A DNA stretch of 64,000 nt. Origin: Nonomuraea aurantiaca (GTDB taxonomy: Bacteria; Actinomycetota; Actinomycetes; Streptosporangiales; Streptosporangiaceae). The notes beneath the pieces are model-generated. The model saw only the letters and a list, made by a program, of their open reading frames with translations. It was not told the origin of the DNA and did not search any database. Below are positions 12,131-20,188 of this stretch, one piece after another. The DNA is taken from assembly GCF_020215705.1 (NCBI RefSeq), contig NZ_JAIWNB010000024.1:120974-184973 (forward strand), given 5' to 3'. The first letter of the stretch is position 1. Every line of letters starts with the position of its first letter. The position numbers and the translations under genes are program-made.

Positions 12131-13897
12131 TCAGTGTGGATTTACATGCTTGCGGGCGAATTCAAGCTGTAGTGCGATTTGCGCGATCCGTTCGGACATG
12201 ACCAGAGAGCCGCGGATGGCGTCGTAGGCGTACACCTCGTGCTCCCGGCCGTGCTCGGCCAGCTTCGCCACGTACTTCTCGATCTGCCGCAGCGGGCAGC
12301 GGCTGTCGTTCTCGCCGGCCAGGATCAGCACCGGGCTCTCCACCCGGTCCACGTACGTGATCGGGGAGCTGGCCGCATAGCGCTCGGGCTGCTCGTCGGG
12401 CGATCCGCCCAGCAGCGCGCGGTGGTAGGCGCGCAGGCTCTCGGCCTCGTCCTCGTAGGAGGTCTCGTGGCAGGCGATCGGCACCGCGGCGATGCCGGCC
12501 GTCCACAGCTCGGGCTGGGTGCCGAGGCCGAGCAGCGTGAGGTAGCCGCCCCAGGCGGTGCCCGTCAGCAGCATCCTGGCGGGGTCGGCGATGCCGCGTT
12601 CCACGACATGCTCGCGTACGGCGGCGACGTCGGCCAGTTCGATGTGGCCGATGTCGCTGTGGAGCGCGTCGCGCCAGGCCGAGCCGTAGCCGGTCGAACC
12701 GCGGTAGTTGACCCGCACCACCGCGAAGCCGGCGTCCACCCAGGCCGCCACCTCGGGGGAGAAGGCGTCGCGGTCGTGCGTCGTCGGGCCGCCGTGCAGC
12801 AGGAAGACGGTCGGGAACGGCGCGGCGCCGGACTCGGGACGGGAGACCAGCGCGTGGATCCTGCCGCCGGGGCCGGGCACGTCGAGGTCCTCGACGGGGA
12901 CGCTCGGCGGCGCCGAGGGGCCGCTGGAGTTGAGCACGACCTGGCCGTTGCTGGAGCGGATCATCGGTGGCCGGGAGGCGCTGGACCAGGAGTATTCGAC
13001 GTTGCCGCCGGGGCGCGGGGCCGCGGCGTCGATCACGCCGTGGGGCGTCTCGAGCAGGGTCAGCCCGCCGCCCGCGAGGTCGTAGCGGTGCAGGTAGCTG
13101 CGGGCGCGGTTGTCGCGGAGGATCAGCAGGCCGCGGCCGTCGTCGTACCAGCTGGCGGTCAGCTCGCCGGAGTCCTTCATCCAGATCTCGCGCTGCTCGT
13201 CGGTCACCGGGTCCCAGACCAGGGGCGCCTGACGCTGGCGGCGCTCGTGCAGGGCGAGCATGCGGCGGTCACCCGGCACCGGGGCGAACTTGAGGCCGAT
13301 CACGCCCTTGTCGGGGCCGTCGTAGAGCTCGCCGACGACGTCGCCGTTCTGGCGTACGACGCGGAGCGCCGGATGACGGAAGTCGCCATACTCGGCATGA
13401 TTTATCGCGATAAGTGAGCCGTCGAGGGACATGTCGGCGACCCAGGCCGCCTCGGCGTGCTCGTACAGCAGACGGGACGGTTCGCCGGGCTTCACCAAAT
13501 GGATCCTGAAGGAACCCTCGCTGGCCAGGCTGATCGCCGCGTGGCCGGCCATGGACAGGGCGATGCCGCCCGGCTGGCCGGGCTCGAGGTCGGGAGCGAC
13601 CTGCTCGTCGGGGCCGCCGTTGAACGGCTGGCGCCACCACAGGCCGAACTCGTCGCCCTCGGTGTCGGCGAACCAGTAGATCCACCGGCCGGTGGGGTCG
13701 ATCGCGGCGTGGGCCGTGCCCTTGGGGCGGTCGGTCACCTGGCGGTTGGCGCCGCTGGCGCGGTCCCAGGCGTAGACCTCCCAGGTGCCGGTGGCGTTGG
13801 AGCGATAGATCGAGCGGTTCGGGGCCAGCCGTGCCCAGGAGGGCAACGTCATGCGCGACGCTCGGAACCTGGCCTGCCAGCGTTCCTCGGCCTTCAT
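12131..13897 (-). CDS. S9 (prolyl oligopeptidase) family protein, apparently catalytically dead
   Basis: A 588-residue protein with an N-terminal beta-propeller (about 1-320) and a C-terminal alpha/beta-hydrolase domain ('VFLLHGGPTTHDRDAFSP', oxyanion region). At the nucleophile elbow the usual G-x-S-x-G-G reads T-G-T-A-W-G-G (about residue 448), an Ala codon at 12554-12556. The Asp is kept in 'LAGENDSRCP', but the region expected to hold the catalytic His reads 'YDAIRGSLV' without His. It therefore looks like a pseudo-peptidase that may still bind peptides. Start at ATG 13897, downstream of AAGGGGGG; longer in-frame starts reach 14023. It is the last gene of the rho-rlmA-S9 run on this strand. 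Confidence 0.85.
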   Translation of the reverse strand: MKAEERWQARFRASRMTLPSWARLAPNRSIYRSNATGTWEVYAWDRASGANRQVTDRPKGTAHAAIDPTGRWIYWFADTEGDEFGLWWRQPFNGGPDEQVAPDLEPGQPGGIALSMAGHAAISLASEGSFRIHLVKPGEPSRLLYEHAEAAWVADMSLDGSLIAINHAEYGDFRHPALRVVRQNGDVVGELYDGPDKGVIGLKFAPVPGDRRMLALHERRQRQAPLVWDPVTDEQREIWMKDSGELTASWYDDGRGLLILRDNRARSYLHRYDLAGGGLTLLETPHGVIDAAAPRPGGNVEYSWSSASRPPMIRSSNGQVVLNSSGPSAPPSVPVEDLDVPGPGGRIHALVSRPESGAAPFPTVFLLHGGPTTHDRDAFSPEVAAWVDAGFAVVRVNYRGSTGYGSAWRDALHSDIGHIELADVAAVREHVVERGIADPARMLLTGTAWGGYLTLLGLGTQPELWTAGIAAVPIACHETSYEDEAESLRAYHRALLGGSPDEQPERYAASSPITYVDRVESPVLILAGENDSRCPLRQIEKYVAKLAEHGREHEVYAYDAIRGSLVMSERIAQIALQLEFARKHVNPH

Positions 13898-14039
13898 CCG
13901 GCGCGCCCCCCTTCCCTCTCGCCCCGCCTCCGGGCGTGGGTTGCCGTCCAGTATTGCGCTTGTCTCGCGGAAATACTCCGGGAATGTGGGGGAATTTCGG
14001 ACTAAATGCCCCATCATTAACATGAGTCCCAGAGGCCCG

Positions 14040-15056
14040 TCAAGGAACAGCCCTTGATCGCGGTGGGGCCTCGAAGATAGACAGGTGGAACGCGGCCTTG
14101 GCCGCCACTTTTTCCCGCTTTTTCACGGCATCCCGTGACAGATAGCTGGAAATCCGCTCGGCCAGCTCGGTCGGCTCCGTGTGCCACGCGCTCGGTCCCA
14201 TCCCCACCACGCCGGCGACCTCGTCAGGGCTCAGCTCCAGACCGAACTCGACCGTCCGCCGCTCGGTCTCCTCGAAGCCTTCCAGGCTCCTGGCCAGCCG
14301 GCGCTCCTTCTCCTCGTCGACGGAGAGCAGCCCCAGCTCCTCGACGAGCGGGCTCAGATGCGCCTGAGCGGGTGTCACGACGACCACCACGCCGCCGGGC
14401 CGCAGAATGCGCCGGAACTCGGGACCGTTCCGCGGCGCGAACACGTCGATCACCACGTCGGCCACCCCGTCCTTGATGGGCAACGGCCGCCACACGTCGG
14501 CCACGAAGGCCCCCGCCCTCGGATGCGCCCGAGCGGCACGCCGCACGGCGTGCTTGGAAACGTCGAATGCCATCCCGATGCCACGGTCCACCGCTCCCAG
14601 CACCGTCGCCAGGTAGTAACCGGTCCCGGCTCCGGCATCGACGATCACTGGCTCCGGTGCGTGCTCGGCGTCCTGCCGCGCCGTCCCTGCTCCACGAGCC
14701 ACTGCGGCACTACGGTACGCCTTCTCGGCCGCCGCGTCCGGCAGTGCCGAGAACCTATCCCTACGGAAAGCATCGTCTTCCCGGCCATTGGCGCCGACCA
14801 TCCTCAACCGCACACTCTCGGCGAGCGCGTCGGCGAGCGGAGCGTAGTGTCCGGCTCCCAGGAACTCGGCCCGCGCCGCCACCATCGCCGCGCTGTCCGC
14901 CGTTCCCGGCGTCCGCGAGCCGACCAGCAGGCTCACGTAGCCCTGCTTGGCCACGTCGTACGCATGGCCCTCGGCGCAGCGGAGCGTGTCACCCGCCGAC
15001 CACATCTCACGGGCACAGACGGGGCAGGCCAGGTATTTGATGATGTCAGCAAGCAT
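14040..15056 (-). CDS. 23S rRNA guanine-N1 methyltransferase, RlmA/TlrB-like
   Basis: Residues 1-40 hold the zinc-binding head typical of RlmA ('YLACPVC' then C-x3-H further on). A SAM-binding Rossmann domain follows, with motif I 'VIVDAGAGTGYYL' and 'ADVVIDVFAPRNGPEF', where family members contact rRNA. RlmA(I) methylates G745 and RlmA(II)/TlrB G748 of 23S rRNA; the latter can give resistance to mycinosyl macrolides. The exact target cannot be told by eye. The ATG at 15056 matches the family N-terminus MLADII; an upstream GTG at 15083 would add nine residues. It begins 43 bp after the stop of the short rho gene, probably in one transcript. Confidence 0.85.
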   Translation of the reverse strand: MLADIIKYLACPVCAREMWSAGDTLRCAEGHAYDVAKQGYVSLLVGSRTPGTADSAAMVAARAEFLGAGHYAPLADALAESVRLRMVGANGREDDAFRRDRFSALPDAAAEKAYRSAAVARGAGTARQDAEHAPEPVIVDAGAGTGYYLATVLGAVDRGIGMAFDVSKHAVRRAARAHPRAGAFVADVWRPLPIKDGVADVVIDVFAPRNGPEFRRILRPGGVVVVVTPAQAHLSPLVEELGLLSVDEEKERRLARSLEGFEETERRTVEFGLELSPDEVAGVVGMGPSAWHTEPTELAERISSYLSRDAVKKREKVAAKAAFHLSIFEAPPRSRAVP

Positions 15057-15099
15057 GCGCCCATTGTCATGGCCCGCCGGCACCTCACGCGCCAGGGGG

Positions 15100-16203
15100 T
15101 CAGGCGCCGGCCTCGAGCAGGAAGGCCGCGTTGGAGGGTGTCTCGCGGAGCTTGCCGACCAGCAGCTCCAGCCCCTGCTGCCGGTCCAGCGCGCCGAGCA
15201 TCCGGCGGAGCTTCCAGACCACCTGCCGCTCGCCGGCCGGCAGCAGGATCTCCTCGCGGCGGGTGCCGGAGATGCCCAGGTCGACCGCGGGGAAGAGGCG
15301 TCGTTCGGCCAGGTCGCGGGCCAGGTGCACCTCCATGTTCCCGGTGCCCTTGAACTCCTCGTACAGGCTGTTGTCCATGCGCGACCCGGTGTCCACCAGC
15401 ACGGTGGCCAGGATCGTCAGGGAGCCGCCGCCCTCCACGTTGCGCGCGGAGCCGAAGAAGCGCTTCGGCGGGTAGAGCGCGGTGGCGTCGATGCCGCCGG
15501 TGAGCACCCGGCCGCCGCCGGGGGCCAGATTGTTGTACGCGCGCCCGAGCCGCGTCAGGGAGTCGAGCAGCACCACGACGTCCTCGCCGTTCTCCACGAG
15601 GCGCTTGGCGCGTTCGATGGCCAGCTCGGCGACGGCGGTGTGGTCGCGGTCGGGGTGGTCGAAGGTCGAGTAGAAGACCTCGCCGTGGATGGAGGCGCGC
15701 ATCTCCGTGACCTCTTCCGGCCGCTCGCCGACGAGCAGGACCATGAGGTGCGTCTCCGGATGGTTGCGCGCGATGGCCGCCGCGAGCGCCTGCAGGACCA
15801 TGGTCTTGCCGGCCTTGGGCGGGGCCACGATGAGCCCGCGCTGGCCCTTGCCGATGGGCGCGAACAGGTCGATGACGCGGGTGCTGAGCGACTCGGTCTC
15901 GATGCGCAGGCGTTCGGTGGGATGGATGGGGGTCAGGTCCGCGAAGTGCGGGCGGTGCCGCCAGTCGGCGGTGCCGTTGACGGACTCGACCTCGATCGGT
16001 TTGCCGCCCGCGACGGTGGCGACGACGTGGTCGCCGGGGCGCAGGCCGAGCTGCTTGACCCGCTCGGGCGGCACGCGGACGTCATCGGGGCCGGGCAGGT
16101 GTCCGGCGCGGATGAAGGCGCCCTTCTCCCGTATGTCGAGCAGGCCGCTGACCTGCCGAACGGGCGCACCGGCGCGCGGTTTGGGAATGGTTTGAACAGA
16201 CAT
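15100..16203 (-). CDS. rho: Short-form transcription termination factor Rho (probable second copy)
   Basis: An RNA-dependent ATPase that releases RNA polymerase. At 367 residues it lacks the long N-terminal insert of typical actinobacterial Rho (600-700 aa) and most of the N-terminal helical bundle. It keeps a cold-shock-like primary RNA site (about 15-65), Walker A 'APPKAGKT', Walker B 'VVVLLDS', the Q-loop/R-loop region and 'EEFKGTGN'. In the nucleotide site 'LVGERPEEVTEM', Gly (residue 159) replaces the Asp equivalent to E. coli D210. From memory, D210G is among mutations giving bicyclomycin resistance. This may be a drug-tolerant paralogue; a full-length Rho would have to lie elsewhere. 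GGAGGG precedes the ATG. Confidence 0.92.
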   Translation of the reverse strand: MSVQTIPKPRAGAPVRQVSGLLDIREKGAFIRAGHLPGPDDVRVPPERVKQLGLRPGDHVVATVAGGKPIEVESVNGTADWRHRPHFADLTPIHPTERLRIETESLSTRVIDLFAPIGKGQRGLIVAPPKAGKTMVLQALAAAIARNHPETHLMVLLVGERPEEVTEMRASIHGEVFYSTFDHPDRDHTAVAELAIERAKRLVENGEDVVVLLDSLTRLGRAYNNLAPGGGRVLTGGIDATALYPPKRFFGSARNVEGGGSLTILATVLVDTGSRMDNSLYEEFKGTGNMEVHLARDLAERRLFPAVDLGISGTRREEILLPAGERQVVWKLRRMLGALDRQQGLELLVGKLRETPSNAAFLLEAGA

Positions 16204-16585
16204 GATGAACCCTCCTCGAGGGCATCGCCGAAGAAAGCCGGCGAGTGTGAAGAATGAGCCGGGCCCGGCAACACCGGGGCGGGCTGTGGGGGAAGTGGCG
16301 GAGCGAGAAGCTCAACGCCGCTGGCAACGTATCACACGTTCCGGCCCATACAACACCTAGCCCGCTTGGGCTATTCCCGGGGGGTTCTCGCCGCTTCCGC
16401 CTCGCCGCCGGGGATACGGCGAAACAATGTTCTTCTCAGTGCCGGAATGCTGCGAATTACCCGCAGCAGGTGTGCACGACGACACAGATCGCCCATCAAT
16501 GCACCGGCAACCTGTCAAGTGAGATGCAGGGCCGCTGCAATCCGATGAGGCTTTCATAGAACCACGAACTCCTTGGGGGATCACC
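16204..16585. other. rho / zinc-ribbon divergent intergenic region
   Basis: This 382-bp stretch has no convincing gene. It should hold promoters for rho (leftward) and the zinc-ribbon gene (rightward). A small inverted repeat, TAGCCC-gctt-GGGCTA (16358-16373), would form a hairpin in a long rho leader, where autoregulatory structures are common. I could not pick out convincing -35/-10 pairs. Confidence 0.5.
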
Positions 16586-16729
16586 ATGAAGACCAGCACC
16601 CTTTGCCCGCGGTGTCACAACGAGCTCGACGAGGGCCCGATCATGTACCGGTGCGCCCACTGCAGCCGCGCCGTCTACGCCGCCGACCTCGAGAACGAGT
16701 ACGTTCCGCGCCAGCGCGTGGCCGCCTAA
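16586..16729 (+). CDS. 47-residue zinc-ribbon protein
   Basis: A small gene with GGGGGA upstream of the ATG and a TAA stop at 16727-16729. The product has two close Cys pairs, 'CPRC' at residues 7-10 and 'CAHC' at residues 23-26, the layout of a single zinc ribbon, then an acidic then basic tail ending '...QRVAA'. Zinc ribbons this small commonly act as rubredoxin-like or nucleic-acid/protein-binding modules; the partner is unknown. The stop lies nine bases before the ATG of the MBL-fold gene, so the two are probably co-transcribed and this protein may assist that enzyme. I do not recognise a named family. Confidence 0.75.
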   Translation: MKTSTLCPRCHNELDEGPIMYRCAHCSRAVYAADLENEYVPRQRVAA

Positions 16730-16738
16730 TCTGGGCGA

Positions 16739-17497
16739 ATGCCGCATCAACCGCGCACGATCTCCGGCGTCGAAGTGACGCCTCTCTGCGACGCCGTGGG
16801 TCCCATGGGCCCGGCGATCCGCCGCCCGCTCACCGAGATGTTCCCGGGGGGAGGGCTCGCGGACGAGCCGTGGATCCTGCACTTCCACTGTTACCTGCTA
16901 CGTGACCGGGCGGGCCGGGTCACCCTCGTGGACACCGGCATCGGTGCCGCGGACTCACCGGCGTCGAGCTGGGCGCCGGTGCCGGGGACGCTGCCCGGTG
17001 AGCTGGCCGCCGCCGGGGTCGAGCCGGCCGACGTCGACACCGTGATCCTCACCCACCTGCACAGCGACCACGCCAGTGGCGCGGTCGCGGACGGCCGGCC
17101 GCTGTTCGAGAACGCCAGGTACGTTCTCCAGCAGGCCGAGGTCGACGCGGCCCACGGCGCGATGCTCGACCAGATCGTCACCCCGATCAAGGGCCAGTTG
17201 CAGGTGGTCGACGGCGACGCCCAGGTCGCGCCGGGCGTACGCGTCCAGCTCGCCCCGGGACACACCCCCGGCCACCAGATCGTCCGGCTGGGCGAGCTGG
17301 CCATGACCGGCGATCTGGTGTTGCACCCGGCGCAGCTGGCCGACCCCACCGTGCGTTACGTTTACGACGACGACCAGGCGGCGGCGGCCGCCACCCGCGC
17401 CGAGGTGCTCGGCGCGCTGCGGGCCGAGCGCGCGATCCTGGCCACCGCCCACTTCAGCGACCCGTTCCTGAACCTCGGCGAGCTGGAGTCCCGCTAG
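16739..17497 (+). CDS. MBL-fold metallo-hydrolase
   Basis: A 252-residue metallo-beta-lactamase-fold enzyme. The metal-binding motif 'THLHSDHASG' (H-x-H-x-D-H) lies at about residue 103. Further ligands sit in 'APGHTPGH', 'AMTGDLV' and the C-terminal 'ATAHFSDPF'. The pattern fits the AHL-lactonase-like/glyoxalase-II-like branch, whose members hydrolyse esters, lactones or thioesters; the substrate is not evident. It follows the zinc-ribbon gene by 9 bp and ends convergently with the NIT kinase across a 22-bp tandem repeat. Confidence 0.88.
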   Translation: MPHQPRTISGVEVTPLCDAVGPMGPAIRRPLTEMFPGGGLADEPWILHFHCYLLRDRAGRVTLVDTGIGAADSPASSWAPVPGTLPGELAAAGVEPADVDTVILTHLHSDHASGAVADGRPLFENARYVLQQAEVDAAHGAMLDQIVTPIKGQLQVVDGDAQVAPGVRVQLAPGHTPGHQIVRLGELAMTGDLVLHPAQLADPTVRYVYDDDQAAAAATRAEVLGALRAERAILATAHFSDPFLNLGELESR

Positions 17498-17563
17498 GCG
17501 AGTCCTCGGGCGGGCACGGGCCGGTCCTCAGGCGAGCACGAGCCGGTCCTTAAGCGGGTACGG
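17498..17563. repeat. Three 22-bp tandem repeats across a convergent gene boundary
   Basis: Units 17498-17519, 17520-17541 and 17542-17563 share the core gtcctyrrgcgrgyacg. They start directly after the MBL stop, and the last unit contains the stop and final codons of the leftward kinase, so the kinase 3' end seems to have been amplified. Confidence 0.75.
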
Positions 17564-19445
17564 GCTGGTCGGCCAGCAGGTCGGCGGGGAGGCTGACGAG
17601 GGCGGTGAGCCCCCCGTACGGCGAGACGTCGAGCGTGACCTTGATCCCGTTCCTGGCCGCCAGCCTGGCCACCACGAACAGCCCCAGCTGGTCACTCTGC
17701 GCCAGGTCGAACTCCGGCATCTCGGCCAGCCGCGTGTTGAGCTCGTCGAGCTCGGCCCTGGTCAGGCCGAGACCGCGGTCCTCGATCTCGACGATCACCC
17801 CGTGCGGGGTGATCGTGGTCCGCAGGTCCACCCGGGTCTGCGGCGGCGAGAAGAGGGTGGCGTTCTCGATCAGCTCGGCCATCAGGTGGGCGACGTCGGT
17901 GACCGCCGCGCCGACCAGGGAGACGGGCGGCGGCTGCAGCACCTCGACCCGCGGATACTCCTCGACCTCGGCCACGGCAGCGCGCAGCACGTCATGGATC
18001 GGCACCGGGTTGCGCCAGCCACGGCCGGGCGCCTGGTCGGACAGGATGATGAGGCTCTCCGCATGCCTGCGCATGCGGGTGGTGAGGTGGTCGAGCTTGA
18101 ACAGGTCGCCGAGCGTCTCGGGCTCCTCGGCACCGCGTTCCATGCTGTCAAGCTGCAGCAGCTGTCGGTGGAGCAGCGTCTGGTTGCGCCTGGCCAGGTT
18201 GACGAAGACCTGGCTGACGCCGTGACGGAGCCTGGCCTGGCTCAGCGCCGCCGTCACGGCCGTGGCCTGCACGTTGTTGAACGCCTGCACGATGTCGAGC
18301 ACCTCGCTGGTGTCCGTCTTCACCTCCAGCGGGGGCAGCTCGTCGGGCGTCGGCGCGCCGACGTTCGTACGCAGCCGCTTGACCAGCGCTACCAGGCGTA
18401 CCTCGGCCAGTTCGGTGGCGGCGTCGCGGAGCCCGGCGAGCTCGCGTACCAGGCGGCCGCGGAAGCGGAGTGACAGCAGGATGGAGGCGATGACCGCGAG
18501 CAGGCCGACGCCGCCCGCCACACCGATCTTGATCAGCACGTTGACGGCCGAGGGCGTGACGCGCTGCGTGATCCCCCGTACGGCCTGGCGCTGGTTGCGC
18601 TCGACGACCGTCCACAGGTTGTTCGCGTCGACGGGCCAGGTGGCCGCCGCCGCGGGCAGGCCGTTCGTGGTGGCCTGGCCCATGATGGCGTCCTCGGCGC
18701 GCATGAACTCGCGGTAGGCGGGCGAGGAGACCAGCTGCTCGTACGGCCCGCGCAGCCCGGAGTCGAGGTGCGACAGCGCTTGGGTGTAGAGCAGGCGCCT
18801 GGTGGCGACCATGCCGGTGAACTCCCGGCGCTCAAGGGTGGTCGCCTTGCCCCTGTCCAGGACCACGGCGATGATCGCCCGCTCTCTCGACAGCAGGTCC
18901 TTGGCCTCGCCCAGCATGGTGACGGCGCGTGCCTGCCGGTAGAGCGTCATGTCCGGCATGAGGATCATCGCGTCGTACATGCGGAAGGAGGCGTCGGCGA
19001 TCTGGCTGTAGCCGTCGATCACGTCGAGCGGGGCGGGGTTCCCGTTGTCGACCTGGCGCCGGATCGCGGGCAGCTGGTCGAGCCGGTCGTACAGGGCCCT
19101 GAGCTGCATGGCCATCCCGGACGAGATGGCCTGCTGGTCGCCGGCCAGCTTGCGGAAGTCCGCGACGGTCTTGTCCGTCCGGGCGCGCTGCCTGGCCAGC
19201 TGGGCGGCGCCGCGCTTGGTCGTCAGGAACTCGATGGAGGCCAGCCGCTCGTTCTGGAGCTCGACGTTGATCTGCTCGGACGGGTCGGCCAGGTTCGTCA
19301 CCAGATCGTTGATCTCCAGCAGGCGCAGGCCGTCGCCGCCGGTCAGCGTCGCCGCGAAGGCCCACAGGCCGACCAATGACGTGAGCGGGACGATCAGCAG
19401 GATGAGGAGCTTGATGGCGATGGGACGGCCACGCGTGGGGGGCAT
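17550..19445 (-). CDS. Nitrate/nitrite-sensing (NIT) domain histidine kinase, conservon type
   Basis: A 631-residue membrane kinase. A transmembrane helix (about 12-32) is followed by an extracytoplasmic NIT-type all-helical sensor (about 45-300), a second helix (about 320-342, 'IGVAGGVGLLAVIASILLSL'), a HAMP-like linker and a dimerisation region ('LARRNQTLLHRQLLQLDSME'). The HATPase has 'AELIENATLFSPP' and 'IEDRGLGLT'. This is the kinase class that heads cvn conservons in actinomycetes, where a roadblock protein, DUF742 protein and small GTPase follow. None of those is here; the next gene on this side is convergent. The ATG at 19445 has GGAGGT upstream; an in-frame ATG at 19487 does not. Confidence 0.88.
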   Translation of the reverse strand: MPPTRGRPIAIKLLILLIVPLTSLVGLWAFAATLTGGDGLRLLEINDLVTNLADPSEQINVELQNERLASIEFLTTKRGAAQLARQRARTDKTVADFRKLAGDQQAISSGMAMQLRALYDRLDQLPAIRRQVDNGNPAPLDVIDGYSQIADASFRMYDAMILMPDMTLYRQARAVTMLGEAKDLLSRERAIIAVVLDRGKATTLERREFTGMVATRRLLYTQALSHLDSGLRGPYEQLVSSPAYREFMRAEDAIMGQATTNGLPAAAATWPVDANNLWTVVERNQRQAVRGITQRVTPSAVNVLIKIGVAGGVGLLAVIASILLSLRFRGRLVRELAGLRDAATELAEVRLVALVKRLRTNVGAPTPDELPPLEVKTDTSEVLDIVQAFNNVQATAVTAALSQARLRHGVSQVFVNLARRNQTLLHRQLLQLDSMERGAEEPETLGDLFKLDHLTTRMRRHAESLIILSDQAPGRGWRNPVPIHDVLRAAVAEVEEYPRVEVLQPPPVSLVGAAVTDVAHLMAELIENATLFSPPQTRVDLRTTITPHGVIVEIEDRGLGLTRAELDELNTRLAEMPEFDLAQSDQLGLFVVARLAARNGIKVTLDVSPYGGLTALVSLPADLLADQPVPA

Positions 19446-19560
19446 GCGACCTCCGGAGGCATGATGAGATCGCCTCGCAGAGTACACCCCCTTTTAGCGG
19501 GATTTCTGGCGACGGCTCGGCGCGAGGGCCCTGACGCCCCCGCGCCTGCCGCGTTCAGGG

Positions 19561-20082
19561 CTACCGCCGCCTGGTGTTCTCGACGCCACCGGCCACGAGC
19601 CGGTCGGTCGACTCGGGCTCGTACCCGTGCTCGGGCTGCCGTGCGTGCTCGGGCCGGCGGGCGTGCTCGGGCGCGCGCAGTTGCTCGGGCACGCGCAGGT
19701 TCTGCGTCTCGCCCATGTTCTCCGCCTCGCGCACGTGCTCAGGCTCGTGCACGTGCTCAGGCTCGTGCGTGGCGGCCTGCTCGTGTTGCAGCTTGCGCTC
19801 CAGCTCGCGCTTCTCCTCTTCGAGCCGGGCCACCCGGCTGGAGGCCTCGGCGCGCGCGACGCGCTTCTGGCGGCGACGCTTGGCCGACCGGCGGGAACCG
19901 GAGCTGATCATCGCGATGCCCAGCAGCAGCACGGCCGCGGTCACGGCACCGGCGATGAACATGCCGAACGAGTTGAATTCGAACGTGTAGCCGAACAGAA
20001 TGTACCTGGAGGTCTCCTCGGCGGCGACCAAGGCGATGGCGCCACCGGCGAGCAGGACCAGGAGTAGACCCAGCAAGATCAT
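19561..20082 (-). CDS. Two-helix membrane protein with coiled coil and hexapeptide repeats
   Basis: A 173-residue protein. Two transmembrane helices (about 2-22 and 40-62) are followed by a basic cytosolic region ('RRSAKRRRQKR'). A charged coiled coil comes next ('VARLEEEKRELERKLQHE', about 84-101). The tail contains about eight degenerate hexapeptide repeats around x-E-P-E-H-x (HEPEHV, RVPEQL, RAPEHA, RRPEHA, RQPEHG). No known family is recognised; the two-helix plus coiled-coil plan recalls LapA-like scaffold proteins. The His/Glu-rich repeats might bind metal, which is speculation. It lies upstream of the NIT kinase on the same strand, with a 115-bp gap. Confidence 0.65.
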   Translation of the reverse strand: MILLGLLLVLLAGGAIALVAAEETSRYILFGYTFEFNSFGMFIAGAVTAAVLLLGIAMISSGSRRSAKRRRQKRVARAEASSRVARLEEEKRELERKLQHEQAATHEPEHVHEPEHVREAENMGETQNLRVPEQLRAPEHARRPEHARQPEHGYEPESTDRLVAGGVENTRRR

Positions 20083-20188
20083 TTCAGCTCACTCCCTGTC
20101 GTCAGAGCGAGTCCCTACTGCCCCGGCTCGGGCGGAGTATGCCGCGTCATCGCCGATCCGGCTGGGGTTCCCGGTCATGATGGAGATC

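Noticed and set aside
13898..14023. A 42-residue N-terminal extension of the S9-type protein
   Set aside because: It is not similar to a signal peptide or to the family start; AAGGGGGG favours ATG 13897.
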